Notes under the pieces: generated by a model
The model's database searches: none
What the model was told of the DNA's origin: nothing
Seen by the model: only the letters and a program-made list of their open reading frames with translations
Source of the DNA: Brevundimonas abyssalis TAR-001
Lineage (GTDB): Bacteria > Pseudomonadota > Alphaproteobacteria > Caulobacterales > Caulobacteraceae
DNA: 64,000 nucleotides
Assembly (NCBI RefSeq): GCF_000466985.1
Contig: NZ_BATC01000002.1
Location: 62,001-126,000 of the forward strand
Direction of reading: 5' to 3'
Position numbers and translations under genes: made by a program
Shown here: piece by piece, positions 36,888 to 45,960 of the stretch
How the letters are laid out: each line of letters opens with the position of its first letter
Numbering within the stretch: the stretch's first letter is position 1

Positions 36888-39800
36888 TGCTGTCCGACGT
36901 CGCCGTCCGTCGCCCGGTTTTCGCCGCTGTTGCGGCCATCGTGCTGTGCGTCATCGGCGCGGCGGCGTTCTTCTTCCTGCCGGTGCGCGAACTGCCGGAC
37001 GTGGATCCGCCCATCGTCTCGGTCAGCACCAACTATCCCGGCGCCTCGGCCGAAGTGATCGAGAGCCGGATCACCGAGCCGATCGAACAGCGCATCGCGG
37101 GCATCCAGGGCATCGAGCGCGTCACCTCGTCCAGCCGCGACGGCCGCTCGCGGGTCTCCATCGAGTTCTCGCTGGACCGCAACATCGACGACGCTGCCAA
37201 TGACGTGCGCGACCGCATCTCGCGCGTTCTGGGCAATCTGCCGGACCAGGCCGATCCGCCGGAGGTGGCCAAGGCTGACACCGACGGCCAGCCCATCATG
37301 ATCCTGTTCCTGCGCTCGGAGACCATGAACCGGCTGGAGCTGACCGATTACGCGGACCGCTATCTGGTGGACCGGTTCTCGGTGGTCCCTGGCGTCGCTG
37401 CGGTTCAGATCTACGGCGACCAGGAATACAGCATGCGCATCTGGCTGGACGCCGCCGCCCTGGGGGCGCGGGGTCTGACCGTGACGGACGTGGAATCCGC
37501 CCTGACGCGCCAGAACATCGAGCTTCCCGCCGGCACGCTGGAATCCGTGGACAAGGACTATACGGTCCGCGTGGCGCGCAACTATGCGACCCCCGCTGAC
37601 TTCGCCAATTTGCCGGTCAGCGCCTCGGGGTCGGGCGACGGCGCCTATGTCACCCGCCTGGGCGACATCGCCCGGGTCGAAGAGGCGCCCGCCGAGGATC
37701 GCCGCCTGTTCCGGGGCAACGGTCTGGATCAGATCGGCCTGGCCATCACCCGTCAGTCCCAGGCCAACGACCTCGAGATTTCCGAGGGCGTGCAGGCCCT
37801 TCTTGAAGAAGTCCAGCCCGCCCTGCCCGAGGGCAGCGAACTGGTCGTTGGCTCCGACAACTCGGTCTTCACCAAGCACGCCATCGACGAGGTGTGGATC
37901 ACCATCGGCATCGCCCTGGGTCTGGTGGCGCTGGTCAACTTCGTCTTCCTTGGGACGATGCGGGCCGCGCTCATCCCGTCGGTGGTCGCGCCCATCTGTC
38001 TGCTGTCCACCTTTATCATTCTGGCGCCGTTCGGGTTCTCCCTGAACCTTCTGACCCTGCTGGCCCTGGTGCTGGCCATCGGCCTGGTGGTGGATGACGC
38101 CATCGTCGTGACCGAGAACATCCAGCGCCGGATCGACCATGGCGAGCCGCCGCTGGTCGGCGCCGAGCGCGGTGCGCGACAGGTGTTCTTCGCCGTGGTC
38201 GCCACCACCGTGGTGCTGATTGCGGTGTTCGCGCCCCTGATGTTCCTGCCCGGCTACGTGGGCCGCCTGTTCGTGGAGCTGGCGGTGGCCATCACCGCCG
38301 CCATCTTCTTCTCCGCCTTCCTGGCGCTGAGTCTGTCGCCGATGATGGCGTCCAAGATCCTGCGCCCGGCGTCGGGGCAGGGCTGGCTGGCGCGCAGGGT
38401 CGATGCAGGCATGGATGCGCTGAAGCGGTCCTATCAGGCGTCGCTTGAAGGCCTTCTGGGCGCCCGTCACGCCGTCGCGGGCGTGGCCGTCCTGATCGTT
38501 CTGGTCATGGTCGGCGCCGCGGCCATGTTCATGAGCCTGCCCAACGAACTGGTGCCGAACGAGGATCGCGGCCGTGTCATGGTGCGGGTCCAGGGCCCCG
38601 AGGGCGCCGGTTTCAACTACACCCGCGACATCATGTTGGGCCTCGAACCACGACTGGCGGAGTATCACCAGTCCGGTGAGGCGGAATCCTACATGGTCTC
38701 GGCGCCTGGCTGGGGGTCGGGCTTCAACGGGGGCAACGCCATCCTCGCCCTTGCCGACTGGGGCGACCGCGACCGGTCGGCCGAGCAGATCGCCCAGGAG
38801 CTGAACCAGTCGCTGCGCAACGAGACCGGCGCCCAGGTCAATGCGTCCACGCCCGGCTCCTTCCGCGGCGGCGGCGGCAACTCCGTGGAGTTCATCATCG
38901 TCGGCGCCGAGTACGAGCGGCTGTTCGAGTGGATCCAGCCGATCATGAACGCCTCGCTGGACAATCCGGGTCTGTCGCGCCCGCGCCTGAACTATGAACC
39001 CAACGCCCCGCGCCTGCTGGTGGACGTGGACCCGCAGCAGGCCGCCGCGCTGGGCGTGTCGTCGCAGAACATCGGCCGGACGCTGGAGACCATGTTCGGG
39101 TCGCGGCGGGCAACCACCTATCTCCGGGGCGGTCAGGAGTACGATGTGATCCTGCAGACGGATCGGGAGAACCGCTCCAACGTGGATGATCTGCGTACAC
39201 TCTATGTCTCGACCGGATCGGGCCAACTGGTGCCGCTGTCCTCGGTGGTGCGCACCGAGACGTCGGGCGACACGCCGGACCGCCGCCGTCTGGACCGCCA
39301 GCGTGAAATCACCCTCAGCGCCGACCTCAACCCCGGCTACACCATCACTGACGCGGTGGAATGGTTCGAGGAACAGGCCGCCCAGCAGCCGCAGGGCGTG
39401 GCCACCGTCCGCTGGGGCGGGGCGGCGCGGGATCAGGCCGAGGCGGGGGGCGCCGTGGCCCTGGCCTTCGGTCTGGCCCTGATTCTGGTGTTCCTGGTGC
39501 TGGCCGCCCAGTTCGAGAGCTGGATCACCCCGGCGGTGATCATGCTGACGGTGCCTCTGGCCGCAGCCGGCGGGCTGTTCGGTCTGGTCATGGCGGGCTC
39601 GAGCCTGAACATCTACTCCCAGATCGGCCTGATCATCCTGATCGGGGTGGCGGCCAAGAACGGCATCCTGATCGTGGAATTCGCCAACCAGCTGCGCGAT
39701 CAGGGCCGTACGGTCAAGGAAGCCATCGTGGAAGCGTCGGCCCTGCGCCTGCGCCCGATCATCATGACCTCCATCGCCACGGCCTTCGGCGCCCTGCCGC

Positions 39801-40024
39801 TGGTGCTGTGGCAGGGGGCCGGCGCCGCCAGCCGCCAGACCATCGGCGTGGTGATCTTCTCCGGCGCCCTGTTCGCCACCCTGCTGACCCTGTTCGTGGT
39901 GCCGGTGATCTACGGCGCCCTGGCGCGCTTCACCCGCTCGCCGGAGTACACCGCCCGCAAGATCGAGGAGTGGGAAGCCCAGGAGATCGCCGCCAACGAC
40001 GGGCTGAAGCACGCTGCGGAGTGA
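36884..40024 (+). CDS. RND family multidrug efflux permease
   Basis: The protein has 1046 residues, the standard size of hydrophobe/amphiphile efflux RND pumps. It shows the two six-helix halves with large periplasmic loops. VRRPVFAAVAAIVLCVIGAA is helix 1, PDVDPPIVSVSTNYPGASAE follows it, and LVVDDAIVVTENIQRR in helix 4 contains the proton-relay Asp pair. IGVAAKNGILIVEFANQ and LRPIIMTSIATAFGALPLVL are in the second half. It exports drugs or other amphiphiles using proton motive force, with the adaptor encoded just upstream. The exact substrate is unknown. A hairpin at 40036-40053 lies after the stop. Confidence 0.93.
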   Translation: MMLSDVAVRRPVFAAVAAIVLCVIGAAAFFFLPVRELPDVDPPIVSVSTNYPGASAEVIESRITEPIEQRIAGIQGIERVTSSSRDGRSRVSIEFSLDRNIDDAANDVRDRISRVLGNLPDQADPPEVAKADTDGQPIMILFLRSETMNRLELTDYADRYLVDRFSVVPGVAAVQIYGDQEYSMRIWLDAAALGARGLTVTDVESALTRQNIELPAGTLESVDKDYTVRVARNYATPADFANLPVSASGSGDGAYVTRLGDIARVEEAPAEDRRLFRGNGLDQIGLAITRQSQANDLEISEGVQALLEEVQPALPEGSELVVGSDNSVFTKHAIDEVWITIGIALGLVALVNFVFLGTMRAALIPSVVAPICLLSTFIILAPFGFSLNLLTLLALVLAIGLVVDDAIVVTENIQRRIDHGEPPLVGAERGARQVFFAVVATTVVLIAVFAPLMFLPGYVGRLFVELAVAITAAIFFSAFLALSLSPMMASKILRPASGQGWLARRVDAGMDALKRSYQASLEGLLGARHAVAGVAVLIVLVMVGAAAMFMSLPNELVPNEDRGRVMVRVQGPEGAGFNYTRDIMLGLEPRLAEYHQSGEAESYMVSAPGWGSGFNGGNAILALADWGDRDRSAEQIAQELNQSLRNETGAQVNASTPGSFRGGGGNSVEFIIVGAEYERLFEWIQPIMNASLDNPGLSRPRLNYEPNAPRLLVDVDPQQAAALGVSSQNIGRTLETMFGSRRATTYLRGGQEYDVILQTDRENRSNVDDLRTLYVSTGSGQLVPLSSVVRTETSGDTPDRRRLDRQREITLSADLNPGYTITDAVEWFEEQAAQQPQGVATVRWGGAARDQAEAGGAVALAFGLALILVFLVLAAQFESWITPAVIMLTVPLAAAGGLFGLVMAGSSLNIYSQIGLIILIGVAAKNGILIVEFANQLRDQGRTVKEAIVEASALRLRPIIMTSIATAFGALPLVLWQGAGAASRQTIGVVIFSGALFATLLTLFVVPVIYGALARFTRSPEYTARKIEEWEAQEIAANDGLKHAAE

Positions 40025-40035
40025 TCCCCGCGCTG

Positions 40036-40053
40036 TCCCGGCACGCGCCGGGA
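40036..40053. terminator. Hairpin between convergent genes, possible bidirectional terminator
   Basis: TCCCGGC (40036-40042), loop ACGC and GCCGGGA (40047-40053) form a perfect 7-bp stem between the RND gene and the convergent cytochrome gene. There is no U-run, so termination would be Rho-assisted or weak. Confidence 0.4.
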
Positions 40054-40063
40054 TGAGCGGATA

Positions 40064-40569
40064 TCAGGCCTCGGGGGCGTAGCCGGTCTCGACCTTCAGC
40101 CAGCCGATCAGATCCCGGCGGTCCGTCTCGTCGCGGACCCCGGCGAAGGCCATCTTGTTGCCGGGCAGGAAGCCGCGCGGATCGTTCAGCCAGGCGTCCA
40201 GTTGCTCCGCCGTCCAGGTGAAGTCCGCCTCGCGCAGAGCGGGGGAGTAGTTGTAGCCTCCACCGACCCCGCCTGCCGCCCGAACACGCCCCACAGGTTC
40301 GGTCCCGTCAGGTTCGGCCCGCCCTCGGGCAGGGTGTGGCACGACCGGCACCGGGCGAAGACTCGCCGGCCGTTCTCCGTGTCGGCTTCGCTATAGGGGC
40401 CGGGCAGGGACGCCAAGATCACTGCGCGCTCCTCGTCGCTCAGCACACGGGGTTCGGGGGGCGGCGCCGCGGCTGGTGTGGCCGCCGTGTCCGAGGCAGG
40501 GCTGTCCGATTGCCCGCAGGCCGTCATCACAAACGCGGCGGAGACCGCCAGCCAGCCACAGGGCTTCAT
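40064..40569 (-). pseudogene. Class I c-type cytochrome lipoprotein, frameshifted
   Basis: The product is about 168 residues after repair. The signal ends in a lipobox-like VMTAC at residue 18, so the heme protein would be tethered to a membrane. The heme site is CRSCH at 74-78. The distal ligand is probably the Met in GNKMAFAGV, as in cytochrome c2/c552 types. The frame breaks near 40262-40280: the upstream frame reads FGRQAGSVEA, the downstream one VGGGYNYSPALREADFTW. One extra G in the GGGG run joins them. It is convergent with the RND pump. Confidence 0.82.
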
Positions 40570-40587
40570 CGCGAACCTCGAAGGTGA

Positions 40588-40663
40588 TGGTGCCGGTTGC
40601 AGGAATCGAACCCGCGACCTTCGGTTTACAAAACCGCTGCTCTACCAGCTGAGCTAAACCGGC
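40588..40663 (-). tRNA. tRNA-Thr (anticodon TGT)
   Basis: Read on the minus strand from 40663 it begins GCCGGTTTAGCTCAGCTGGT (acceptor strand and D arm). The anticodon stem GCGGT/ACCGA flanks the loop with TGT. The T arm is GCGGGTTCGATTCCTGC, and the end is CCGGC-A-CCA. The acceptor stem pairs GCCGGT with ACCGGC. CCA is encoded. It is 76 bases, standalone, between the cytochrome and HIT genes. Confidence 0.97.
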
Positions 40664-40714
40664 GCTTCGGCGTGGGGTTATGAGGGGTGCGGCCCGTGAC
40701 CGCAAGCCGTCCGA

Positions 40715-41152
40715 TCAATCCAGTTCCGCCGCGATCCTGTCGGCCAGTCCACGCAAGGCGTCCGCCTCCGCCATGGGGGCATGGCCGTGGCCCTTGAGGG
40801 CGCGGTCGGCCCAGCGGGGGACGATGTGGACATGCAGATGAAAGATGGTCTGGCCGCCCGCTTCGCCGTTGAACTGGCTGATGGTGATCCCGTCGGGTTT
40901 CAGCGCCTTGTCGACAGCCTTTGACAGCCGCCGCACCGCCTCGGTGATCCTCGCGAGCACGTCGGGTTCGATCTCCAGCACGTTACGGGCGGTGGAGGTC
41001 TTCGAGATCACCAGCACATGGCCCTCGGACTGCGGAAACACGTCCATGAAGGCCAGAACGTGCTCGTCCTCCCAGACCTTCACCGCCGGGATGTCGCCCC
41101 GCAGGATTTTCGCAAAGATGTTGTCCGGGTCATAGGCGCCGTGAAGGCTCAT
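40715..41152 (-). CDS. HIT family nucleotide-binding protein
   Basis: The product is 145 residues from ATG 41152 (MSLHGAYDPDNIFAKIL). The open frame extends further upstream without family similarity. Visible are IFAKILRGDIPAVKVWEDEH and GHVLVISKTSTARNVLE, and the histidine triad FHLHVHIVPRW near residue 110. HIT proteins hydrolyse or transfer nucleoside monophosphates from dinucleotides or aminoacyl-/amino-nucleotides. The physiological substrate of this subgroup is not settled. Confidence 0.9.
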   Translation of the reverse strand: MSLHGAYDPDNIFAKILRGDIPAVKVWEDEHVLAFMDVFPQSEGHVLVISKTSTARNVLEIEPDVLARITEAVRRLSKAVDKALKPDGITISQFNGEAGGQTIFHLHVHIVPRWADRALKGHGHAPMAEADALRGLADRIAAELD

Positions 41153-41184
41153 GGGCGTGCTCCTGTGGTTTGGCTGAGCATAGG

Positions 41185-42340
41185 TCAGGTGGACCGGAAC
41201 GGCGAGTATTCCGCCGTCATGGCCTCGATCTCGGCGGCGACGGCCGGGCGTTCCTGATCCAGATAGTTGGCCACCGGCTCGCGCAGCAGAGGGTCGGCGA
41301 TGTGGTGGGCCGAATAGACCGGCGTGGGCAGATAGCCGCGGGCCATCTTGTGCTCGCCCTGGGCCCCCGCCTCGACCCGGGACAGGCCCCGCGCGATGGC
41401 GAACTCGATGGCCTGATAGTAGCACAGCTCGAAATGCAGGAACGGCCGGTCCTCCAGCGTTCCCCACTGGCGGCCGTACAGGCGTCGCGGCCGATGAAGT
41501 TCAGCGCCCCGGCGATGGGCCGTTCGCCGTCGAAGGCCATGACCAGGGCGATGCGGTCGCTCATGCGCTCGCCGATCAGGCTGAAGAAGGCCCGGTTCAG
41601 ATAGGGCCGGCCCCATTTCCGGTCGCCGGTGTCCAGATAGAACGCATGGAAGGCGTCCCAGTGGGCCTCTGTGATGTCGCCGCCGGTCAGCACGCGGATG
41701 TCCAGACCCGTCTGCGCCTCCCGCCGCTCGCGCCGGATGGTCTTGCGCCGGGAGGAGGAGAGGGCGGCCAGGAAATCATCGAACCCGGCGTAGCGTCGTT
41801 GCGCCAGACGTACTGCATGTCCTGCCGCAGCAGCAGGCCCTGTTCGCCCATCAGCCGCCATTGACCGACGTCCGGAAAATTCACGTGCAGGGAGGAAGCG
41901 CCGGTGCGGTCGCACAAAGTACGCGCCCCTTGCAGCAGGGCGGCGCCCACCGTGGCCGCGTCGGTCTCCGGCGCGTTCAGCAGGCGCGGCCCTGTCACCG
42001 GGGTGAAGGGAACCGCCGACAGCAGCTTGGGATAGTAGCGACCACCCGCACGCTCATAGGCGTCGGCCCAGGCGTGGTCGAAGACGTACTCGCCCTGGCT
42101 GTGGCCTTTCAGATAGAGCGGCATGACGCCCAGCACGGCGTCGTCGGGCCCATGCAGGGACAGATGGCGCGGGCCCCAGCCCTGCGCCTCCACCGCACAG
42201 CCCGCGTCCTCACAGGCGTCAAGGAAGTCATAGCCCACGAACGGGTCGCCAGTGGGCGCCGCGCAGACGTCCCAGGCGTCGCGTCCGATCTGATGGATGC
42301 GGCCGTGGACCTTGAGGATGAAGTCGGCGTCGGTGCTCAC
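41185..42340 (-). pseudogene. GNAT/BioF2-like (DUF482) acyltransferase, two frameshifts
   Basis: The product is about 385 residues after repair. The N-terminal part has KVHGRIHQIGRDAWD and ACEDAGCAVEAQGWGPRHLS. A middle part, SSRRKTIRRERREA, is typical of DUF482 proteins, and the C-terminal part ends LYGRQWGTLEDRPFLHFELC and QGEHKMARGYLPTPVYSAH, all family hallmarks. Frames change near 41800 (restored as NDGYAGFDDFL) and near 41480 (restored as RDALYGRQWG), each by one missing base. The GTG start at 42340 overlaps the ridA stop. The substrate is unknown. Confidence 0.82.
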
Positions 42341-42794
42341 CGCACCTCGACGACGGCGTCCACCTCGACGGCGAAGCCAGCGGCAGGCGATAGACGCCCA
42401 CGGCCGAGCGGGCGTGACGGCCAGCATCGCCGAACATGTCCACCATCAGGTCGGAACAGCCGTTGATGACCTTGGGAATCTCGATGAAGTCGCCCGCCGC
42501 CTGGACGAAGCCGCCCAGCTTGACGATGCGGACCACCCGCTCCAGGTCGTCGTCGCAGGCGGCCTTGATCTGGGCCACCAGATTGATGCCGCACAGGCGT
42601 GCGCCGGCCACCGCGGTCTCCAGGTCCACGTCGTCGCCGACGGTGCCCTTTATCCCGCCGTCAGCGTCGTTCGACAGCTGGCCCGAGATGTGGACCAGAT
42701 TGCCGGCGCGCACGAAGGGCACATAGTTGGCCACGGCGGCGGCGGGCTTGGGCAGGTCGATGCCGAGGTCTTTGAGGCGGGCTTCGATGGTCAT
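42337..42794 (-). pseudogene. RidA family (YjgF/YER057c/UK114) protein, frameshifted near 3' end
   Basis: The product is about 152 residues after repair. It starts MTIEARLKDLGIDLPKPAAA and continues YVPFVRAGNLVHISGQLS, then GARLCGINLVAQIKA and GGFVQAAGDFIEIPKVINGC. This is the longer RidA-like subgroup rather than archetypal RidA. RidA proteins deaminate reactive enamine/imine intermediates. The frame slips near 42382 in GCTGGCTTC; an added G restores LPLGFAVEVDAVVEVR and a stop at 42337. Its ATG overlaps the dinB stop and its stop overlaps the next start, giving three tightly coupled genes. Confidence 0.85.
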
Positions 42795-44086
42795 GAGGGC
42801 TCCTGAGGCTTTGCACGGGATTTAGACGTCCCGCCGCCCGGCTTCAACGCCCGCCCGGCCACCACGGCTCCCGCGCCGTACTTTTCCCTCAGGGCGTCGA
42901 TGGTGGTTTCGGTCTTCAGGGCGCGGGTCTGGTCGTCGGCGAACAGTCCGGCGGGGGCGTCCTCGGCGTCCACGATGTCGGCCATGCCGATGCCGATCAG
43001 CCGCCACGGACGGCCGATCTCGGGCTTCAGCAGTTCGCGGCCTACGGCGAACAGGCCCCGCGCGGTCTGGATCGGGTCGGGCACTGTGCGCCGCCGTGTG
43101 TAGAGGCGGAAGTCGGTGGCGCGCAGCTTCAGCACGATCACCCGGCTGGCCACCCCGTCGCGCCGCGCCTTGGCCGCCAGCTTCTCGCACAGGGGCCACA
43201 GCTCGGCCTCCAGGTCCTCCAGCGCGGCCAGGTCATCGTTGAAGGTGGTCTCGGCGCTCATGCCCTTGCGGTCATGGTCCGGGTTCACCGGGCGGGCGTC
43301 GCGGGCGTGGGCCAGATCGTGCAGGCGAAGGCCGGATTCCCCGTAGCGCCGCACCAGATCCTTGACCTCCGCGCGGGCCAGGTCGCCGACGGTGGCGTAG
43401 CCGTCGCTGCGCAGGCTTTTCGAGAACACCTTGCCCACACCGGGCAGGATGGTGACCGGCTTGTCGGCCAGCAGGCTTTTCGCTTCGGCCGCGCCGATGA
43501 CAGAGAACCCGCGCGGCTTGTCCAGTTCCGACGCGATCTTGGCCAGGAACCGGTTGGGCGCCAGGCCGATGGAGACGGTCAGACCGGTCTCACTCTCGAT
43601 CTGCTTCTGCAGCCGGATCAACTGGAACGCGGGCGGGCCGCCGTTCAGCCGTTCGGTGCCTGACAGATCGGCCCAGGCCTCATCCAGCGACAGGGTCTGG
43701 ATCAGGGGCGTCAGTTTGGCGAGCGCGCCCAGAATGCGGCCGCTCTCGTGCTTGTACCTGGCGAAGTCGGGCTTGATCACCACCGCGTCAGGGCAGGCCT
43801 TCAGCGCCTTGAACATGGGCATGGCCGAGCCCACGCCGTACAGCCGCGCCACATAGCAGGCGGTGGACACCACGCCCCGCTTGCCGCCGCCCACGATCAC
43901 CGGCTTGTCGCGCAGCTCGGGCCGGTCGCGCTTCTCCACCGAGGCGTAGAAGGCGTCGCAGTCCAGGTGGGCGATGGTCAGGCGGTCCAGTTCGTCGTGA
44001 ACGACCACGCGCGGCGACCCGCACGCCGGACAGCGCGAGACGATTCGTTCGCCGGTCCATAGACAGTCGCGGCAGATGGCCTTCAT
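42791..44086 (-). CDS. dinB: DNA polymerase IV with an N-terminal zinc ribbon
   Basis: The product is 431 residues from ATG 44086. The first 25 residues form a four-Cys zinc ribbon (C5, C8, C19, C22 in AICRDCLW and SRCPACGS). This is not present in the enterobacterial enzyme but is seen in some alphaproteobacterial relatives. The Y-family palm follows: IAHLDCDAFYASVEKRDRPE, VIVGGGKRGVVSTACYVARL, and LSLDEAWADL with the second metal Asp-Glu. The helix-hairpin-helix (LPGVGKVFSKSL) and little-finger domains are complete. It performs error-prone translesion synthesis. No Caulobacter-type SOS box was recognised upstream. It heads the operon with ridA and the acyltransferase. Confidence 0.93.
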   Translation of the reverse strand: MKAICRDCLWTGERIVSRCPACGSPRVVVHDELDRLTIAHLDCDAFYASVEKRDRPELRDKPVIVGGGKRGVVSTACYVARLYGVGSAMPMFKALKACPDAVVIKPDFARYKHESGRILGALAKLTPLIQTLSLDEAWADLSGTERLNGGPPAFQLIRLQKQIESETGLTVSIGLAPNRFLAKIASELDKPRGFSVIGAAEAKSLLADKPVTILPGVGKVFSKSLRSDGYATVGDLARAEVKDLVRRYGESGLRLHDLAHARDARPVNPDHDRKGMSAETTFNDDLAALEDLEAELWPLCEKLAAKARRDGVASRVIVLKLRATDFRLYTRRRTVPDPIQTARGLFAVGRELLKPEIGRPWRLIGIGMADIVDAEDAPAGLFADDQTRALKTETTIDALREKYGAGAVVAGRALKPGGGTSKSRAKPQEPS

Positions 44087-44101
44087 CGCCGGTGTTCGCC
44101 C

Positions 44102-44116
44102 TTCACGCCAACTTAA
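44102..44116 (+). promoter_or_regulatory. CtrA-like site upstream of divK (TTCA-N7-TTAA)
   Basis: TTCA at 44102-44105, seven bases, then TTAA at 44113-44116 lie about 100 bases before divK, in the gap shared with dinB. There is one mismatch to the 8-base core. In Caulobacter, divK has a CtrA-dependent promoter, which makes this weak match more plausible. Confidence 0.4.
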
Positions 44117-44118
44117 GG

Positions 44119-44130
44119 ATGACCGGTCAT
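44119..44130. promoter_or_regulatory. Perfect 12-base palindrome ATGACCGGTCAT
   Basis: A perfect palindrome lies in the dinB-divK divergent gap, three bases from the CtrA-like site. A related half, GACCGGTCGGTG, recurs just before the divK start (44202-44213). It may be an operator for an unknown dimeric regulator, or chance. Confidence 0.3.
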
Positions 44131-44216
44131 GATGATGCCTGAATAAGACGCGGCCGGTCCTTACGCATACAGGGGCTGGCGAAGCGTGTCGGCAGGGAAC
44201 AGACCGGTCGGTGATG

Positions 44217-44582
44217 ATGTCCAAGAAAGTCCTCATCGTCGAGGATAACGAGCTGAACATGAAGCTCTTTCATGACCTGCTCGATTCCCAGGGCTACGAG
44301 ACCCTGCAGACCCGCGAAGGTCTGCAGGCTCTGGCTCTCGCACGCGAGCATCGCCCCGACCTGATCCTGATGGACATCCAGTTGCCGGAGATTTCCGGCC
44401 TTGAGGTCACCAAGTGGCTCAAGGAAGACGAGGATCTGGCCCATATCCCCGTGGTGGCGGTCACCGCCTTCGCAATGAAAGGCGATGAGGAGCGCATCCG
44501 CGAGGGGGGGTGTGAAGCGTATATCTCCAAGCCCATCTCGGTGATGGGGTTTCTGGATACCGTGAGACGGTATGTGGCGTAA
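44217..44582 (+). CDS. divK: Single-domain response regulator DivK
   Basis: The product is 121 residues from ATG 44217; GTG 44211 and ATG 44214 are in frame just upstream. The sequence [20 protein letters not shown] and [20 protein letters not shown] is very close to Caulobacter DivK as I recall it. The phosphorylated Asp is residue 53, with the acidic pair at residues 10-11, the Thr in AVTAFAMKG and the Lys in ISKPIS in place. DivK is phosphorylated by DivJ, dephosphorylated by PleC, and acts on DivL to set CtrA activity and cell polarity. pleD follows 12 bases downstream. Confidence 0.97.
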   Translation: MSKKVLIVEDNELNMKLFHDLLDSQGYETLQTREGLQALALAREHRPDLILMDIQLPEISGLEVTKWLKEDEDLAHIPVVAVTAFAMKGDEERIREGGCEAYISKPISVMGFLDTVRRYVA

Positions 44583-44594
44583 CGAGGCAGGCCT

Positions 44595-45956
44595 ATGACC
44601 GCGCGCATTCTGGTGGTCGACGACGTCGAGGCGAACGTCCGCGTGCTCGAGGCCAAGCTGACGATCGAATACTATGACGTCCTGAAATGCTCCGATGGGC
44701 CGACCGCGCTCGAAATCGCGGCCCGAGACCAGCCCGACATCATCCTGCTGGACGTCATGATGCCCGGCATGGACGGATTCGAGACCTGCCGCAGGCTGAA
44801 GGCCGACCCCGTCACCCGCCACATCCCCGTGGTCATGGTCACGGCCCTCGACGGCCGGGAGGACCGCATCAAGGGATTGGAGGCCGGGGCCGACGACTTC
44901 GTCACCAAGCCCATCGACGACGTGGTGCTGTTCGCCCGCGTCCGCTCCCTGAGCCGGCTCAAGCTCGTCATGGACGAACTGCGCGAGCGCGAGGAATCCG
45001 GGCGCCGTCTGGGCCTCGAGGAGGGCTCGGCGCGGATGCGCGGCATCGGCGGGCGCGTCCTGATCGTCGACGACAACGAGCGTCAGGCGAAAAAGATCTT
45101 CGATCAGCTCAAGGAAGAACACCGCCCGGTGATCGAATCCGACGCCGGCAACGCCCTGATGGCGTCGCGCGGGCCCGTCGACCTGATGATCATCAATGCG
45201 GCGGCCGAGAGCTTCGACGGCCTGCGTCTGGCCGCCCACATCCGCTCGGCCGAGGCCAGTCGACACCTGCCCCTGCTGATCATCATCGAGCCGGAGGACC
45301 GGACGCGTCTGGTCAAGGCGCTGGAGCTGGGCGTCAACGACGTGCTGACCCGGCCCGTGGACGCCCAGGAGCTGGCCGCGCGCGCGCGCACCCAGATCCG
45401 GCGCAAGCGCTACACCGACTTCCTGCGCGACAAGCTGGATCACAGCCTGGAGATGGCGGTCACCGATCCGCTGACCGGGCTTCACAACCGGCGCTACATG
45501 ACCACCCAGCTGCAGGCCTTGGCCACCCGCGCCTCGCGCGGCGGCGAGCCGGCGGCGGTGATGGTTCTGGACATCGATCACTTCAAGGCGGTCAACGACG
45601 GCTTCGGCCATGACGCGGGCGATGAGGTGTTGCGGGAGTTCGCCGTGCGCCTGGCCACCAATGTGCGGGCCATCGACCTGCCGTGCCGCTACGGGGGCGA
45701 GGAGTTCGTGGTGGTCATGCCCGGCGCCTCGCTGGCCGCCGCCGAGCGGGTGGCCGACCGCATCCGCCGCGACATCGGCGGCGCCCCGTTCCGCATCATG
45801 GGCGGGCGCGAGCTGCTGACGGTCACCATTTCAGCGGGCGTAGCGGCGACGGACGGTCCCTATGACACGCCCGAAGCCCTGCTGAAGCGCGCCGACGAAG
45901 CGCTCTACGAGGCCAAGGCTTCCGGCCGCGACCGCGTCATCGCCAAGGCCGCCTGA
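44595..45956 (+). CDS. pleD: Response regulator/diguanylate cyclase PleD
   Basis: The product is 453 residues with architecture REC-REC-GGDEF. The first receiver has Asp53 in ILLDVMMPGMDG and is the target of PleC/DivJ. The second, adaptor receiver begins GRVLIVDDNERQAKK. The GGDEF domain carries GGEEF at about 367-371 and the inhibitory RxxD site RAID at 358-361, so the enzyme should make cyclic di-GMP and be feedback-inhibited. In Caulobacter, PleD drives flagellum ejection and stalk formation at the differentiating pole. It is in an operon with divK. Confidence 0.97.
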   Translation: MTARILVVDDVEANVRVLEAKLTIEYYDVLKCSDGPTALEIAARDQPDIILLDVMMPGMDGFETCRRLKADPVTRHIPVVMVTALDGREDRIKGLEAGADDFVTKPIDDVVLFARVRSLSRLKLVMDELREREESGRRLGLEEGSARMRGIGGRVLIVDDNERQAKKIFDQLKEEHRPVIESDAGNALMASRGPVDLMIINAAAESFDGLRLAAHIRSAEASRHLPLLIIIEPEDRTRLVKALELGVNDVLTRPVDAQELAARARTQIRRKRYTDFLRDKLDHSLEMAVTDPLTGLHNRRYMTTQLQALATRASRGGEPAAVMVLDIDHFKAVNDGFGHDAGDEVLREFAVRLATNVRAIDLPCRYGGEEFVVVMPGASLAAAERVADRIRRDIGGAPFRIMGGRELLTVTISAGVAATDGPYDTPEALLKRADEALYEAKASGRDRVIAKAA

Positions 45957-45960
45957 GGCT

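Noticed and set aside
36815-40012. A 1065-codon open frame on the minus strand over the RND pump
   Set aside because: It is the mirror of a gene in high-GC DNA, where stops are rare. The plus-strand frame is a full-length RND pump with all motifs, and the minus frame has Gln/His/Arg-rich low-complexity content and no family.
44087-44116. SOS/LexA box upstream of dinB
   Set aside because: No GTTC-N7-GTTC was found in the dinB upstream region on either strand, so LexA control cannot be claimed from the sequence.
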